Made by a program: the position numbers and the translations under genes. A DNA stretch of 40,830 nucleotides from an uncultured Rhizobiaceae group bacterium (GTDB lineage Bacteria; Pseudomonadota; Alphaproteobacteria; Rhizobiales; Rhizobiaceae), in assembly GCA_938044775.1 (NCBI GenBank), contig CALIOE010000089.1, forward strand, positions 1-40,830, read 5' to 3'. Each line of letters opens with the position of its first letter. The stretch's first letter is position 1. The notes below the pieces were generated by a model. That model did no database searches. It had not been told where the DNA came from and saw only the letters and a program-made list of their open reading frames with translations. Positions 23,943 through 31,201 of the stretch are shown here, in pieces.

Positions 23943-24869
23943 TTGAGCAAGTCTAACTCAATTGTCGTGCTCGGTGTTTTCGTTGCCGACACATCCTACC
24001 GGGCAGACCGGGCACCACGTATGGGCGAGACAATTCTCGGCAATTCCTTTGCTCTGGGTCCGGGAGGCAAAGGGTCAAACCAATCTGTCGCAGCAGCTCG
24101 ACTGGGCGCTGAGGTAACGATCGTAACGCGCCTTGGTCAGGATGCTTTTGCTGACCTTGCTTTGAAATCATGGGCTGATGCCGGCGTGAAATCCGCGGTT
24201 ACCCAGGATCCGGACAGTTACACCGGTGCAGCTTACATCTTTGTCGAGGAATCCAGCGGCGACAATGCGATCATTGTCTGTCCCGGCGCTGCCGGTGATA
24301 TCAGCATCAGCGACATCGAGGCGCAACGTGATCTCATCGCAGGTGCCGCTGTCTTCATCACTCAGCTGGAGCAACCGATCGAAGCGGCACACAGGGCGCT
24401 CGAGATTGCGCGTGAGAATCAGGTGATCACCATCCTCAATCCAGCTCCCGCCGCACCGTTGGACAGCGCCCTGTTGCAGCTTTGTGATTACGTGACGCCG
24501 AACGAAACAGAAGCCTCCGATCTGACCGGAATCCCTGTTACAACGGTCGACGAAGCGCGCGCCGCTGGTGACGCTTTGCTGGCCATGGGAACCGGCGCTG
24601 CCGTGATAACGCTGGGGGAACAGGGAGCTTTGTTGCACACGTCTGAGCGCTCCCAACACATGCCTGCTTTCAATGCCGGACCGGTGGTTGAAACAACCGG
24701 CGCCGGCGACGCATTCAACGGTGGATTCGCGGTCGGACTGGCAGAAGGAATGGACCCAGTTGATGCCATGCGACTGGGTTGCGCGACTGCAGGCATTTCT
24801 GTGACCCGACGCGGTACAGCACCCTCAATGCCAACGATGGATGAAGTTAAGCGTTTAATGGCAGGCTAA
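23943..24869 (+). CDS. PfkB-family kinase, ribokinase-like (second paralogue)
   Basis: The protein has 308 residues from a TTG start at 23943, preceded by GAGGGAA; no ATG lies near the family's normal start. The signatures are GPGGKGSNQSVAAARLG near residues 39-55 and ETTGAGDAFNGGFAVG near 250-265, with Asp as base. It is more ribokinase-like than the kinase at 12136-13047. It is last in the ATPase-esterase-mutarotase-kinase operon, so it probably phosphorylates the mutarotated sugar or a derivative. A small 6-base hairpin (24911-24928) separates it from the convergent DUF2306 gene. Confidence 0.9.
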   Translation: MSKSNSIVVLGVFVADTSYRADRAPRMGETILGNSFALGPGGKGSNQSVAAARLGAEVTIVTRLGQDAFADLALKSWADAGVKSAVTQDPDSYTGAAYIFVEESSGDNAIIVCPGAAGDISISDIEAQRDLIAGAAVFITQLEQPIEAAHRALEIARENQVITILNPAPAAPLDSALLQLCDYVTPNETEASDLTGIPVTTVDEARAAGDALLAMGTGAAVITLGEQGALLHTSERSQHMPAFNAGPVVETTGAGDAFNGGFAVGLAEGMDPVDAMRLGCATAGISVTRRGTAPSMPTMDEVKRLMAG

Positions 24870-24910
24870 ACGCCGGATTCGACCGACACAGAATATTGCA
24901 CGTGCCAATT

Positions 24911-24928
24911 TAAGACATTCGCGTCTTA
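24911..24928. terminator. Weak bidirectional hairpin between convergent genes
   Basis: TAAGAC and GTCTTA pair around the 6-base loop ATTCGC between the second PfkB gene and the convergent DUF2306 gene, whose stop codon begins two bases away. There is no T run. It is a possible weak terminator only. Confidence 0.25.
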
Positions 24929-24930
24929 CC

Positions 24931-25806
24931 TTATTCAGCAGCTACCATCGCCTCGGCGTTGTCTTTGATCGGACGGTCCAGTCGTCGGCGAACCGTTTCG
25001 GCGATCAATATTCCCAAAGGAGCTGAACTCCAGATAACAATCAACAGGGCCGCAGCTTCATAATTGCGGAGCAACGGATCGAGGACGAACAGCATTACAC
25101 GAAACAGCCAGAACGACCCCCACATTGAACCGATGAAGCGATACATCCAGATTCGGTGGTTCTCCGCATCGCCGGAACGGACAGCAAAAATTCCCATGAT
25201 CGCCGTCCCGTACACGAACGCAGCCATCGAGTAGAAACCGAACTCTGCCATACGGCCGCCGTATTCGGCGACAGAACCGTGTTCCGACGCCAGCCAGACC
25301 GCGCAGAAGAGGCTGATGGTCAAAAAGACAAAGGTAACTCTACCCAGTAGCCGGTGCGATGCTCGGGACCCGCCATATCCCGGTCTGAACAGCTGGACAT
25401 GCATTAAAACGAAGACCAACGAATTGAAGACGATATGGCCTATCAAAAGAGTTGATCGAAATTCCGGCCCATTGGCAAACCGGTCATAAAAAGCGGTTCC
25501 CCACGCCGAGTGATTTACAAAACGATCTCCCCAGACGGTGCATGCATTGTCTGCGCAGGTAGAAACCGCGGCAGCTTCAGACGCTGCATGCAGGCCTAAA
25601 TTGATCAGCACATCGTATATACCGATGAAAGAAGCGATCGATGCGGGAGCACCAAAGATCACGTAGCCAAGGTTAAGATAGAGCATCAACCCGATGCCAA
25701 ACAGTAGAAACAATCGATATGACCGCTTGCGAACGCCGCGCACCAGCAGGACAGCCCAGACAGACAGCGCAGCATAGACCGTTAGAACGCCAATCGGAAA
25801 AGCCAT
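24931..25806 (-). CDS. DUF2306-type integral membrane protein
   Basis: The 291-residue protein has about eight predicted membrane helices, for example FPIGVLTVYAALSVWAVLLV at the start, RSTLLIGHIVFNSLVFVLMHV and SHRLLGRVTFVFLTISLFCAVWLAS. Conserved-looking His residues lie near helix ends (GHIVFN, SHRLLGR, ENHRIWMYR), which fits the DUF2306 family, whose function is unknown. A soluble loop with two Cys (STCADNACTVW, about residues 82-92) may form a disulfide. A GGAG site lies eight bases before the start. It stands alone after the sugar locus and is convergent with it. Confidence 0.75.
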   Translation of the reverse strand: MAFPIGVLTVYAALSVWAVLLVRGVRKRSYRLFLLFGIGLMLYLNLGYVIFGAPASIASFIGIYDVLINLGLHAASEAAAVSTCADNACTVWGDRFVNHSAWGTAFYDRFANGPEFRSTLLIGHIVFNSLVFVLMHVQLFRPGYGGSRASHRLLGRVTFVFLTISLFCAVWLASEHGSVAEYGGRMAEFGFYSMAAFVYGTAIMGIFAVRSGDAENHRIWMYRFIGSMWGSFWLFRVMLFVLDPLLRNYEAAALLIVIWSSAPLGILIAETVRRRLDRPIKDNAEAMVAAE

Positions 25807-26176
25807 ATTGTGTTCTCCAATGCCTGGTCGATCGCCAAAATTTTTCAGCTGTGCAGCAGCCTATGCTGGCAACGCGAAACTCGCAACTCGACCCCTCGTC
25901 AGTTTGCCCTGGGCGGAAGTGACCAACCCTTCTCCTGTCGTGACAGCCAACCAGCGGCCTGCATCTCCAGACAACGCTTTGGCGCCGGGTCGGCTTCTGT
26001 ATTCAGTGCCCATGGGCAACGGCAAGCTCTCCCGGCGACACATAGGCGTGTCACTGAGCATCTGCCTCCAGACCCGGTCAAGCACTGAACATTATTGATG
26101 ATCTCTCAACGCCACCGAACCCTTTATCGCGATCCGGGTGTCTTCCTTGCATACACATTATGAAAGGAATTCACTT
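25807..26176. other. 370-base region without a gene, with small palindromes
   Basis: No credible coding frame is present. It should hold the promoters of the DUF2306 gene and of the SDR-sigma operon. Visible symmetry: TGTC-G-TGACA-like sequence near 25938, the perfect 12-base palindrome TGCCCATGGGCA at 26007-26018, and GACAC-N6-GTGTC at 26037-26052. I could not identify a convincing ECF-type promoter for the SDR-sigma operon. Confidence 0.4.
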
Positions 26177-26920
26177 ATGGCTGCTCAATTCAAAACCGCT
26201 CTCATCATAGGCGCAGGACGCGGGACCGGACGTGCTTTGGCGCTGCAGCTTGCGGGCAGCGGCACAAAAGTAACGGCCGTGGCACGCACACAAACTGACC
26301 TTGATACCTTGGCAAGTGAAAATCCCAACATCACACCGCATAACGCAGACGGAGCAAATGGCATTGCAGATGATCTGCTTGCCCGCACTAAACCGGACTT
26401 GCTGGTTCTCGCGGGTGGCATCACGCCCAATATGGGATCATTTTTTGAGCAGAATTGGGAGACCTTCAGTGCAACCTGGAATTCAGACACGAAATCTGCG
26501 TTTGAATTTCTTCAGGCCGCCATCAAAGCACCGATGGCAGCTGGCAGTACAATCGTCACCCTCTCCAGCGGCGCGGCAATTGGAGGGTCTCCGCTTTCCG
26601 GAGGCTATGCCGGGGCGAAACGAATGCAGCATTATCTGACTAACTACACGGCCTGGGAGTCTGATCGACGAGAACTGGGACTCCGTTGTTTTACCGTATA
26701 TCCTCGTCAATTCATTGCGGGCACCCAAACAGCAAATGTTGCTTCCAGCACCTATGCCGAAGCACGCGGTGTGCCTCAGGAACAATTCATGGCACAGTGG
26801 AAACATGCACTGACACCGGAATTGCTGGCCAGTCGGGTGATGGAGCTGGTTGACGAGCAATCCGCGCACGCGCCTGGTGCCTGGGGAGTCACAGGAAGTA
26901 CGATGGAGCCATTGACCTAG
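26177..26920 (+). CDS. Short-chain dehydrogenase/reductase
   Basis: The protein has 247 residues from the ATG at 26177, which has AAAGGA upstream. The Rossmann-fold cofactor motif is IGAGRGTGRALA near residues 10-21. VLAGG stands in the position of the NNAG motif, SSG is in the catalytic Ser region and YAGAKRMQ gives the YxxxK pair. There are no other domains. The stop codon is followed at once by the ATG of an ECF sigma factor gene, so both are on one transcript. In known ECF groups with a SnoaL-like tail an oxidoreductase is often the regulated neighbour, which suggests the same here. The substrate is unknown. Confidence 0.88.
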   Translation: MAAQFKTALIIGAGRGTGRALALQLAGSGTKVTAVARTQTDLDTLASENPNITPHNADGANGIADDLLARTKPDLLVLAGGITPNMGSFFEQNWETFSATWNSDTKSAFEFLQAAIKAPMAAGSTIVTLSSGAAIGGSPLSGGYAGAKRMQHYLTNYTAWESDRRELGLRCFTVYPRQFIAGTQTANVASSTYAEARGVPQEQFMAQWKHALTPELLASRVMELVDEQSAHAPGAWGVTGSTMEPLT

Positions 26921-27808
26921 ATGGATCTTGGGCAATCAGACAACGACCTGGATGTTCTGACTGCAAAGCTAGCGACATTGCGCGGGGAGTTGCACCGCTA
27001 TCTCGCAAGAATGACCGGCTCAGTAGTCGAGGGTGAAGATGTTTTGCAGGATACGCTGCTGGCTGCCACGACGGCCTTGAGAAACGGGGCCGAAGTGCGG
27101 GACATGCGTGCCTGGCTCTTTCGCATTGCCCACAATACCGCACTGAACCTGTTTCGTTCCCGCAAACGTGAGGCCGCCATGAAGGAGCAGCTGTCCAACC
27201 TGCCATCACCCAGCCATCCCGATCCATCCATCACCTTGCGGGAAGCTCTCACACCTTATCTGGCACTCACGCCCAACCAGCGAAGCATTGTGATTTTGCG
27301 TGATGTGTTAGGATATTCGGCTGCGGAAGTAGCGAAACTGACACGGGGCAGTGAATCGGCAGTGAAGTCAGCGCTGCATCGGGGTCGCGCAGCGCTGTCC
27401 ATCTCACGTGCTGCACATATTCCAGACAGAAAGCCACTCGCACAGGAGCAAATTGAGGCTTTGCACCGGTATGCAACCCTGTTCAACGCCCACGACTTTG
27501 ATGCGTTACGGGAGATGCTCAGTGAGGAAGTTCGACTGGAGCTCGTCAGTGTTGATAGGCGTGAAGGAAAAAGACGGGTTTCAGGATATTTCAGCAATTA
27601 TGCCGAACGGAACGATTGGCACATGAGACCAGGCATCGTCGAAGGCCGCCCTGCAATTCTCGCTTGGGACCGCGATGATCTAAACGCATCTCCAGCCTAT
27701 TTCATCCTTTTGGAGCTCAAGGGGTCTGAAATCAGAAACATCCGCGACTTCCGGTACGCTCGATACTCTATTGCAGATGCGGACTGGGCGCCCCTTCGCA
27801 ACCGCTGA
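26921..27808 (+). CDS. ECF sigma factor with SnoaL-like C-terminal domain
   Basis: The protein has 295 residues, against about 180 for a simple ECF sigma. Region 2 covers about 20-90 (GEDVLQDTLLAATTA, RAWLFRIAHNTALNLFRSRKRE) and region 4 about 118-168 (LTPNQRSIVILRDVLGYSAAEVAKLTRGSESAVKSALHRGRAAL). The remaining residues, about 180-290, look like a SnoaL/NTF2-like domain (LHRYATLFNAHDFDALREMLSEEVRLEL). In ECF groups of this build the tail replaces a separate anti-sigma factor and controls activity. The DGGGR motif of the ECF41 tail is not present, so it may belong to another SnoaL-tailed group. No anti-sigma gene is adjacent. Confidence 0.88.
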   Translation: MDLGQSDNDLDVLTAKLATLRGELHRYLARMTGSVVEGEDVLQDTLLAATTALRNGAEVRDMRAWLFRIAHNTALNLFRSRKREAAMKEQLSNLPSPSHPDPSITLREALTPYLALTPNQRSIVILRDVLGYSAAEVAKLTRGSESAVKSALHRGRAALSISRAAHIPDRKPLAQEQIEALHRYATLFNAHDFDALREMLSEEVRLELVSVDRREGKRRVSGYFSNYAERNDWHMRPGIVEGRPAILAWDRDDLNASPAYFILLELKGSEIRNIRDFRYARYSIADADWAPLRNR

Positions 27809-27915
27809 CAGACCATGCAGGGTTGGGCCCGAGGTAAGGCGAAGTGCGATCCGCACGTTAGGAGAAACTTAGACACAAGGGGATAGCGTCTGGCCAGAGA
27901 CAGCAGGATATTGCA

Positions 27916-28713
27916 ATGATTGATGATTTCGCACTCCTGGACCACCGTCCGGACGAAGTGAGCATTCCTGGAAACGTCAGGAATGCAGAACGGCTGGCGC
28001 AATGGTCACCAATCGACAATGTGTATTTGTCATCTGCAAGCCAGTCACAGTTTGAGAATATTGCGGGTCTGATTGATCCCGTTTCGCTAACCCTGGATAT
28101 GGTGAAAACGGACCACTTTGCCGCTCTCTGCGATATGAAACGGCTGACCACACTCGTGATCGATTCCAATGCGCGCATAGCAAGTCTGGACTTTCTTCTT
28201 CCGCTGACTGGCTTAAAGCATCTGGAATTGAGAGCTATCAAGAACACACTGGATCTTCAGCCCCTCAGCCGATTGACCGGGCTTGAAACTCTGATTCTGG
28301 ACGGCGGTTTTTCGCGAACAATGAACGCCATTAGCCTCGAGCCGCTGGCGAGTCTTAAGGGGGTCAGCGCGCTGGAGCTGATCGCAATACGGTTTAAAGA
28401 TCAGTCACTTGCGCCTCTTGCCAAAATGAGTTCGCTTGTGAGATTGCAAATATCCAACTATTTTCCGACTGAGTCATATGCCGAGCTCTTCGCGCTGCGG
28501 CCCGATATTGAGTGCGACCGTCTCGCTCCCTACATGGTTGACAAAGCCACCCACTACACAATGAGCGAAAGCGGCCAACTGATTGCCGATGACAATGGTG
28601 GATACTTTGTGACGGGAAAACGTAAACCGTTTGTCAGGGTGGAAGAGGCGCACAAGCTTACGCGTTACGTGGAAGAATGGGATCGCCTCGTCGCCGCAAT
28701 TCAACAGAAGTGA
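27916..28713 (+). CDS. Leucine-rich-repeat protein, cytoplasmic
   Basis: The protein has 265 residues without signal peptide or membrane segment. Residues about 70-185 contain four to five leucine-rich repeats of roughly 22-24 residues with the pattern L-x-x-L-x-x-L-x-x-L (FLLPLTGLKHLELRAI, PLSRLTGLETLILDGG, PLASLKGVSALELIAI, PLAKMSSLVRLQISNY), as in internalin-like LRR proteins. The C-terminal part (about 195-265) is not repetitive and unknown. An AGGA site lies about nine bases upstream of the ATG. LRR arrays usually bind proteins. It sits between two ECF systems and may be a target or partner, but nothing proves this. Confidence 0.75.
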   Translation: MIDDFALLDHRPDEVSIPGNVRNAERLAQWSPIDNVYLSSASQSQFENIAGLIDPVSLTLDMVKTDHFAALCDMKRLTTLVIDSNARIASLDFLLPLTGLKHLELRAIKNTLDLQPLSRLTGLETLILDGGFSRTMNAISLEPLASLKGVSALELIAIRFKDQSLAPLAKMSSLVRLQISNYFPTESYAELFALRPDIECDRLAPYMVDKATHYTMSESGQLIADDNGGYFVTGKRKPFVRVEEAHKLTRYVEEWDRLVAAIQQK

Positions 28714-28861
28714 AACTACCAGGCGCAGCATCGGGCACAGTCGGTTGCGGCGTGCTGGCATCAGATTTCCCATATCCCGGGTCAGGCGCCCATTGGCAAG
28801 TCAGTTCAAATTGTGCTCGCCGGGCAAAAAAACATTCCCAGGAGTGAATAAAACCGAACCC

Positions 28862-28887
28862 GGAAGTGTTGTTGGGTCATAGGCGTA
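28862..28887 (+). promoter_or_regulatory. ECF-type promoter candidate upstream of the YceI gene
   Basis: GGAAGT (28862-28867) and CGTA (28884-28887) are separated by exactly 16 bases, the typical architecture of ECF-sigma promoters (GGAA in the -35, CGT in the -10). Transcription would begin about 25 bases before the ATG at 28918. The sigma factor at 29811-30329 is the natural candidate. Confidence 0.35.
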
Positions 28888-28917
28888 GTCCGCCATTATA
28901 TTTTAGAAGGACCAACA

Positions 28918-29505
28918 ATGAAACTTCTCATCAGTTTAGGCTGTGCAGCAGCACTTTTGTTTTCGACATCTGTTTTTGCCGGCGGCCACATCACCTGGAA
29001 TTCCATTGCTGACCAGTCGCGCGTCGCATTTGGCTCGATAAAAAGCGATACGGTTGGTGAGGTCCATCAATTCAAAACGGTGTCCGGACAGGTGAAGGAA
29101 AATGGTGAATTGCTCGTCACTATCGACCTTGGTTCTGTCGAAACGAATATTGACATTCGCAACGAGCGGATGGGCAAGCATATTTTTCTGGACGGAAAGG
29201 CAACGGCTGTTTTGACTGGAAAAATCGACATGGAGGAACTCAATGCGCTAAAGGTTGGCGAAACCAGCATCGTCGAAATTGAAGGTAATTTGTCCTTTGC
29301 AGGCATAGAAAACGACATCGAAGCTGAAATGTTGGTCGCCCGCTTAAGCGAAAACCGCGTTTTGGTTACCACCGCAAATTTTATCATGCTGTCCACGGAA
29401 GACCTCGGGATCGATGCGGGCATTGATCAGCTGATGAAACTCGCCAAGCTACCTGGAATTACGCGCGTGACCCCGGTTGCTGTGCGCATGGTGTTCGAAA
29501 AATAG
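28918..29505 (+). CDS. YceI-family periplasmic lipid-binding-like protein
   Basis: The protein has 195 residues. Residues 1-21 form a Sec signal peptide (MKLLISLGCAAALLFSTSVFA). The mature protein shows the YceI lipocalin-like beta barrel pattern: WNSIADQSRVAFGSIK, then VHQFKTVSGQVKENGELLVTIDLGSVETNIDIRNERMGKHIF, and a C-terminal strand TPVAVRMVFEK. YceI proteins bind isoprenoid or other amphiphilic molecules and are often induced by stress. The gene precedes an ECF sigma/anti-sigma pair, a recurrent proteobacterial neighbourhood. An AAGGA ribosome site is present. Confidence 0.9.
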   Translation: MKLLISLGCAAALLFSTSVFAGGHITWNSIADQSRVAFGSIKSDTVGEVHQFKTVSGQVKENGELLVTIDLGSVETNIDIRNERMGKHIFLDGKATAVLTGKIDMEELNALKVGETSIVEIEGNLSFAGIENDIEAEMLVARLSENRVLVTTANFIMLSTEDLGIDAGIDQLMKLAKLPGITRVTPVAVRMVFEK

Positions 29506-29810
29506 CCAGGCGTGGAAGCCACACAAAACGGATATGATGTCGTATCAATCCACCATTGCAGCTTCCGTGTTTTTGAAAACGCGGAAGCACGCTCACATAT
29601 TTTGCATGATTGTTTCGCTGACGCCCGCGGTGCTTGTAACGCGTGCAGCTCTTACGAAAACGAAAATGTCATTTGGTGAAATCGGGAAAGGAGATCAAAC
29701 TGCGGGCTCGATCGCACACTCCACATCCGCCGCCTCCCACTTAAGATGGCATTGCGCGCGGTGCTAATGGCAGGTGTTGCAGTGGTAAGCGCAACTTCAG
29801 GTGAGAGTCT
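29506..29810. other. 305-base region between YceI and ECF sigma genes, with a long hairpin
   Basis: No convincing gene is seen. A short frame from 29746 (MALRAVLMAGVAVVSATSG) looks signal-like but ends after about 49 codons and has no ribosome site, so it may be a gene remnant. A long inverted repeat at 29561-29588 lies in the first third. The sigma factor promoter should be here but was not recognised. Confidence 0.4.
29561..29588. terminator. Inverted repeat with 13-base arms after YceI
   Basis: GCTTCCGTGTTTT and AAAACGCGGAAGC pair over 13 positions with one T-G pair and a 2-base centre, so a stem of about 12 with a 4-base loop. It lies 56 bases after the YceI stop. The next bases are not a T run. 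It may terminate or stabilise yceI mRNA, or separate it from the sigma operon. Confidence 0.45.
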
Positions 29811-30329
29811 TTGGGCAATCATATTCAATCCGGCGATGCCGTGCGCGATGGGTTGGAAGCAATCTTTCCGCGCATCTGGCGTTATTGCGTCGCTCTAACC
29901 GGGTCGAGACAGAAAGCAGACGACCTTGCGCAGGCTTCCTGTTTGCGCGCTTTGGAGAAATCCAACCTCTATAAGGCCGGAACACATCTTGATCGCTGGA
30001 TGTTTACTCTGACGCAGCGCCTTTGGATTAACGAATTGCGAAAAGACGCAATTCGCACGGGCGGTGGATTGTCCAGCGTTGAGGATGCCAACTTACTCGA
30101 CACAAGGCCCGATCCGGAAACGAATTCAATTGGACGAGAGGTATTTGCAGGTGTGATGGAATTGCCCGAAGCTCAGCGCGCCACGGTGGTGCTGGTCTAT
30201 GCCGAAGGCTATTCATATCGCGACGCAGCCGAGATTCTGGATATACCCGTGGGAACTGTCATGAGCAGATTGGCTGCAGCCCGTCGCAAGCTGGCCGATG
30301 AATTTGGTGAAGGGAGCGAACAGGAATGA
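29811..30329 (+). CDS. ECF-type RNA polymerase sigma factor
   Basis: The protein has 172 residues from a TTG at 29811, which has AGGTGAG about five bases upstream; the start is somewhat uncertain. Region 2 is at about 12-75 (LEAIFPRIWRYCVALTGSRQKADDLAQASCLRALEK, WMFTLTQRLWINELRK). Region 4 is at about 112-165 (LPEAQRATVVLVYAEGYSYRDAAEILDIPVGTVMSRLAAARRKLADEF). The gene overlaps the following membrane-anchored protein gene by four bases, the standard sigma/anti-sigma arrangement. The upstream YceI gene is a likely target. Confidence 0.9.
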   Translation: MGNHIQSGDAVRDGLEAIFPRIWRYCVALTGSRQKADDLAQASCLRALEKSNLYKAGTHLDRWMFTLTQRLWINELRKDAIRTGGGLSSVEDANLLDTRPDPETNSIGREVFAGVMELPEAQRATVVLVYAEGYSYRDAAEILDIPVGTVMSRLAAARRKLADEFGEGSEQE

Positions 30330-31069
30330 AAAACGACCGACACTTCACCGATGAGGAGCTCACAGCCTACCTGGATGGCGAAGGTGACCACGCGCCGATC
30401 AACGAAATTGAGCAGGCTCTGATCGTCGATGACCAATTGCAAGAACGGCTCAAGGCTCTCACACTTGACACAGCCCTTATCTCCAGAAGTTTTGCGGCTG
30501 TTGCACCGCCGGCTCACGAAACCGAAAAGCTGCGCGGAGCAAGCAAAAAAACGCGCTCATTCGGGTGGCTGTCGATAGCTGCTTCAGCGGTGCTGGCTGT
30601 GCTCGTTGGTTTTGGCTTTGGGTCGTGGTCGGTGCCGGACAACAACCGGGACTGGCGAAACTATGTAGCCTCGTATCAGGCGCTTTACAGCAATGATACC
30701 TTATCCCACGTCGATCGCACCGACGAGGAAATGATCACCGAGCTTGCACGTGTCTCATCTGCTATTGGCAAAGATGTTCAACTGGCCGACCTCACATTCA
30801 ACAGTCGCGCGGAGTACAAGCGCGGACAGATACTGAGTTTCAATGGCAAGACGATCATTCAGCTTGCTTTTCTGTCAGACAAGGGAGAACCGATTGCGCT
30901 GTGCATCTTGCAGTCTGGCACTGCATCCGAAATGACGCTCTCCTACAGCTTGATGGAGAGCATGAGTTCGGCGTCCTGGTCAAATGCCGGCTACGAATAT
31001 CTCCTTATTGGCGGTGAGGATACCGAGTTGATTTCCGATCTGGCGTCCCGGTTTGCCAAGGCCATCTGA
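30326..31069 (+). CDS. Membrane-anchored anti-sigma factor
   Basis: The protein has 247 residues. The N-terminal cytoplasmic part (1-80) begins FTDEELTAYLDGE, the helix pattern typical of anti-sigma domains, but the HxxxCxxC zinc motif is absent. One membrane helix is at about 81-101 (WLSIAASAVLAVLVGFGFGS). A periplasmic domain of about 145 residues follows. The ATGA overlap with the sigma gene supports partnership. The periplasmic part has a single Cys (LCILQSG), so disulfide sensing within the protein is unlikely. The signal and release mechanism are unknown. Confidence 0.85.
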   Translation: MKNDRHFTDEELTAYLDGEGDHAPINEIEQALIVDDQLQERLKALTLDTALISRSFAAVAPPAHETEKLRGASKKTRSFGWLSIAASAVLAVLVGFGFGSWSVPDNNRDWRNYVASYQALYSNDTLSHVDRTDEEMITELARVSSAIGKDVQLADLTFNSRAEYKRGQILSFNGKTIIQLAFLSDKGEPIALCILQSGTASEMTLSYSLMESMSSASWSNAGYEYLLIGGEDTELISDLASRFAKAI

Positions 31070-31150
31070 ATCCGCAATTCCCCAAACACCTGGCGCCACG
31101 CTCAGTCGAGCTCCAATCGAGGCTGGGTGTTGAATCAGCCGTTGCTGCGG

Positions 31151-31166
31151 CACTGATAAATCAGTG
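31151..31166. promoter_or_regulatory. Inverted repeat CACTGAT-AA-ATCAGTG
   Basis: This perfect 7-base dyad lies between the convergent anti-sigma and cyclase-fusion genes, 36 bases from the cyclase stop. It could be a weak bidirectional terminator or a protein site. There is no T run. Confidence 0.3.
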
Positions 31167-31201
31167 CAGGTTGCCCTCGCACGAACTAGGCGGATAAAAT
31201 A

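Noticed and set aside
10066..24869. Interpretation as a plain L-fucose pathway
   Set aside because: FucU-, lactonase- and dehydrogenase-like genes fit, but L-fuconate dehydratase and the following steps are absent, and the isomerase, FGGY, SgcQ- and SgcX-like genes are not explained.
29477..29767. Plus-strand frame of 96 codons after YceI
   Set aside because: It starts inside YceI, has irregular composition and spans the hairpin; no family resemblance.
29746..29895. Short plus-strand frame beginning MALRAVLMAGVAVVSATSG, looking like a signal peptide
   Set aside because: It lacks a ribosome-binding site, ends after about 49 codons and overlaps the well-supported sigma factor gene in another frame.
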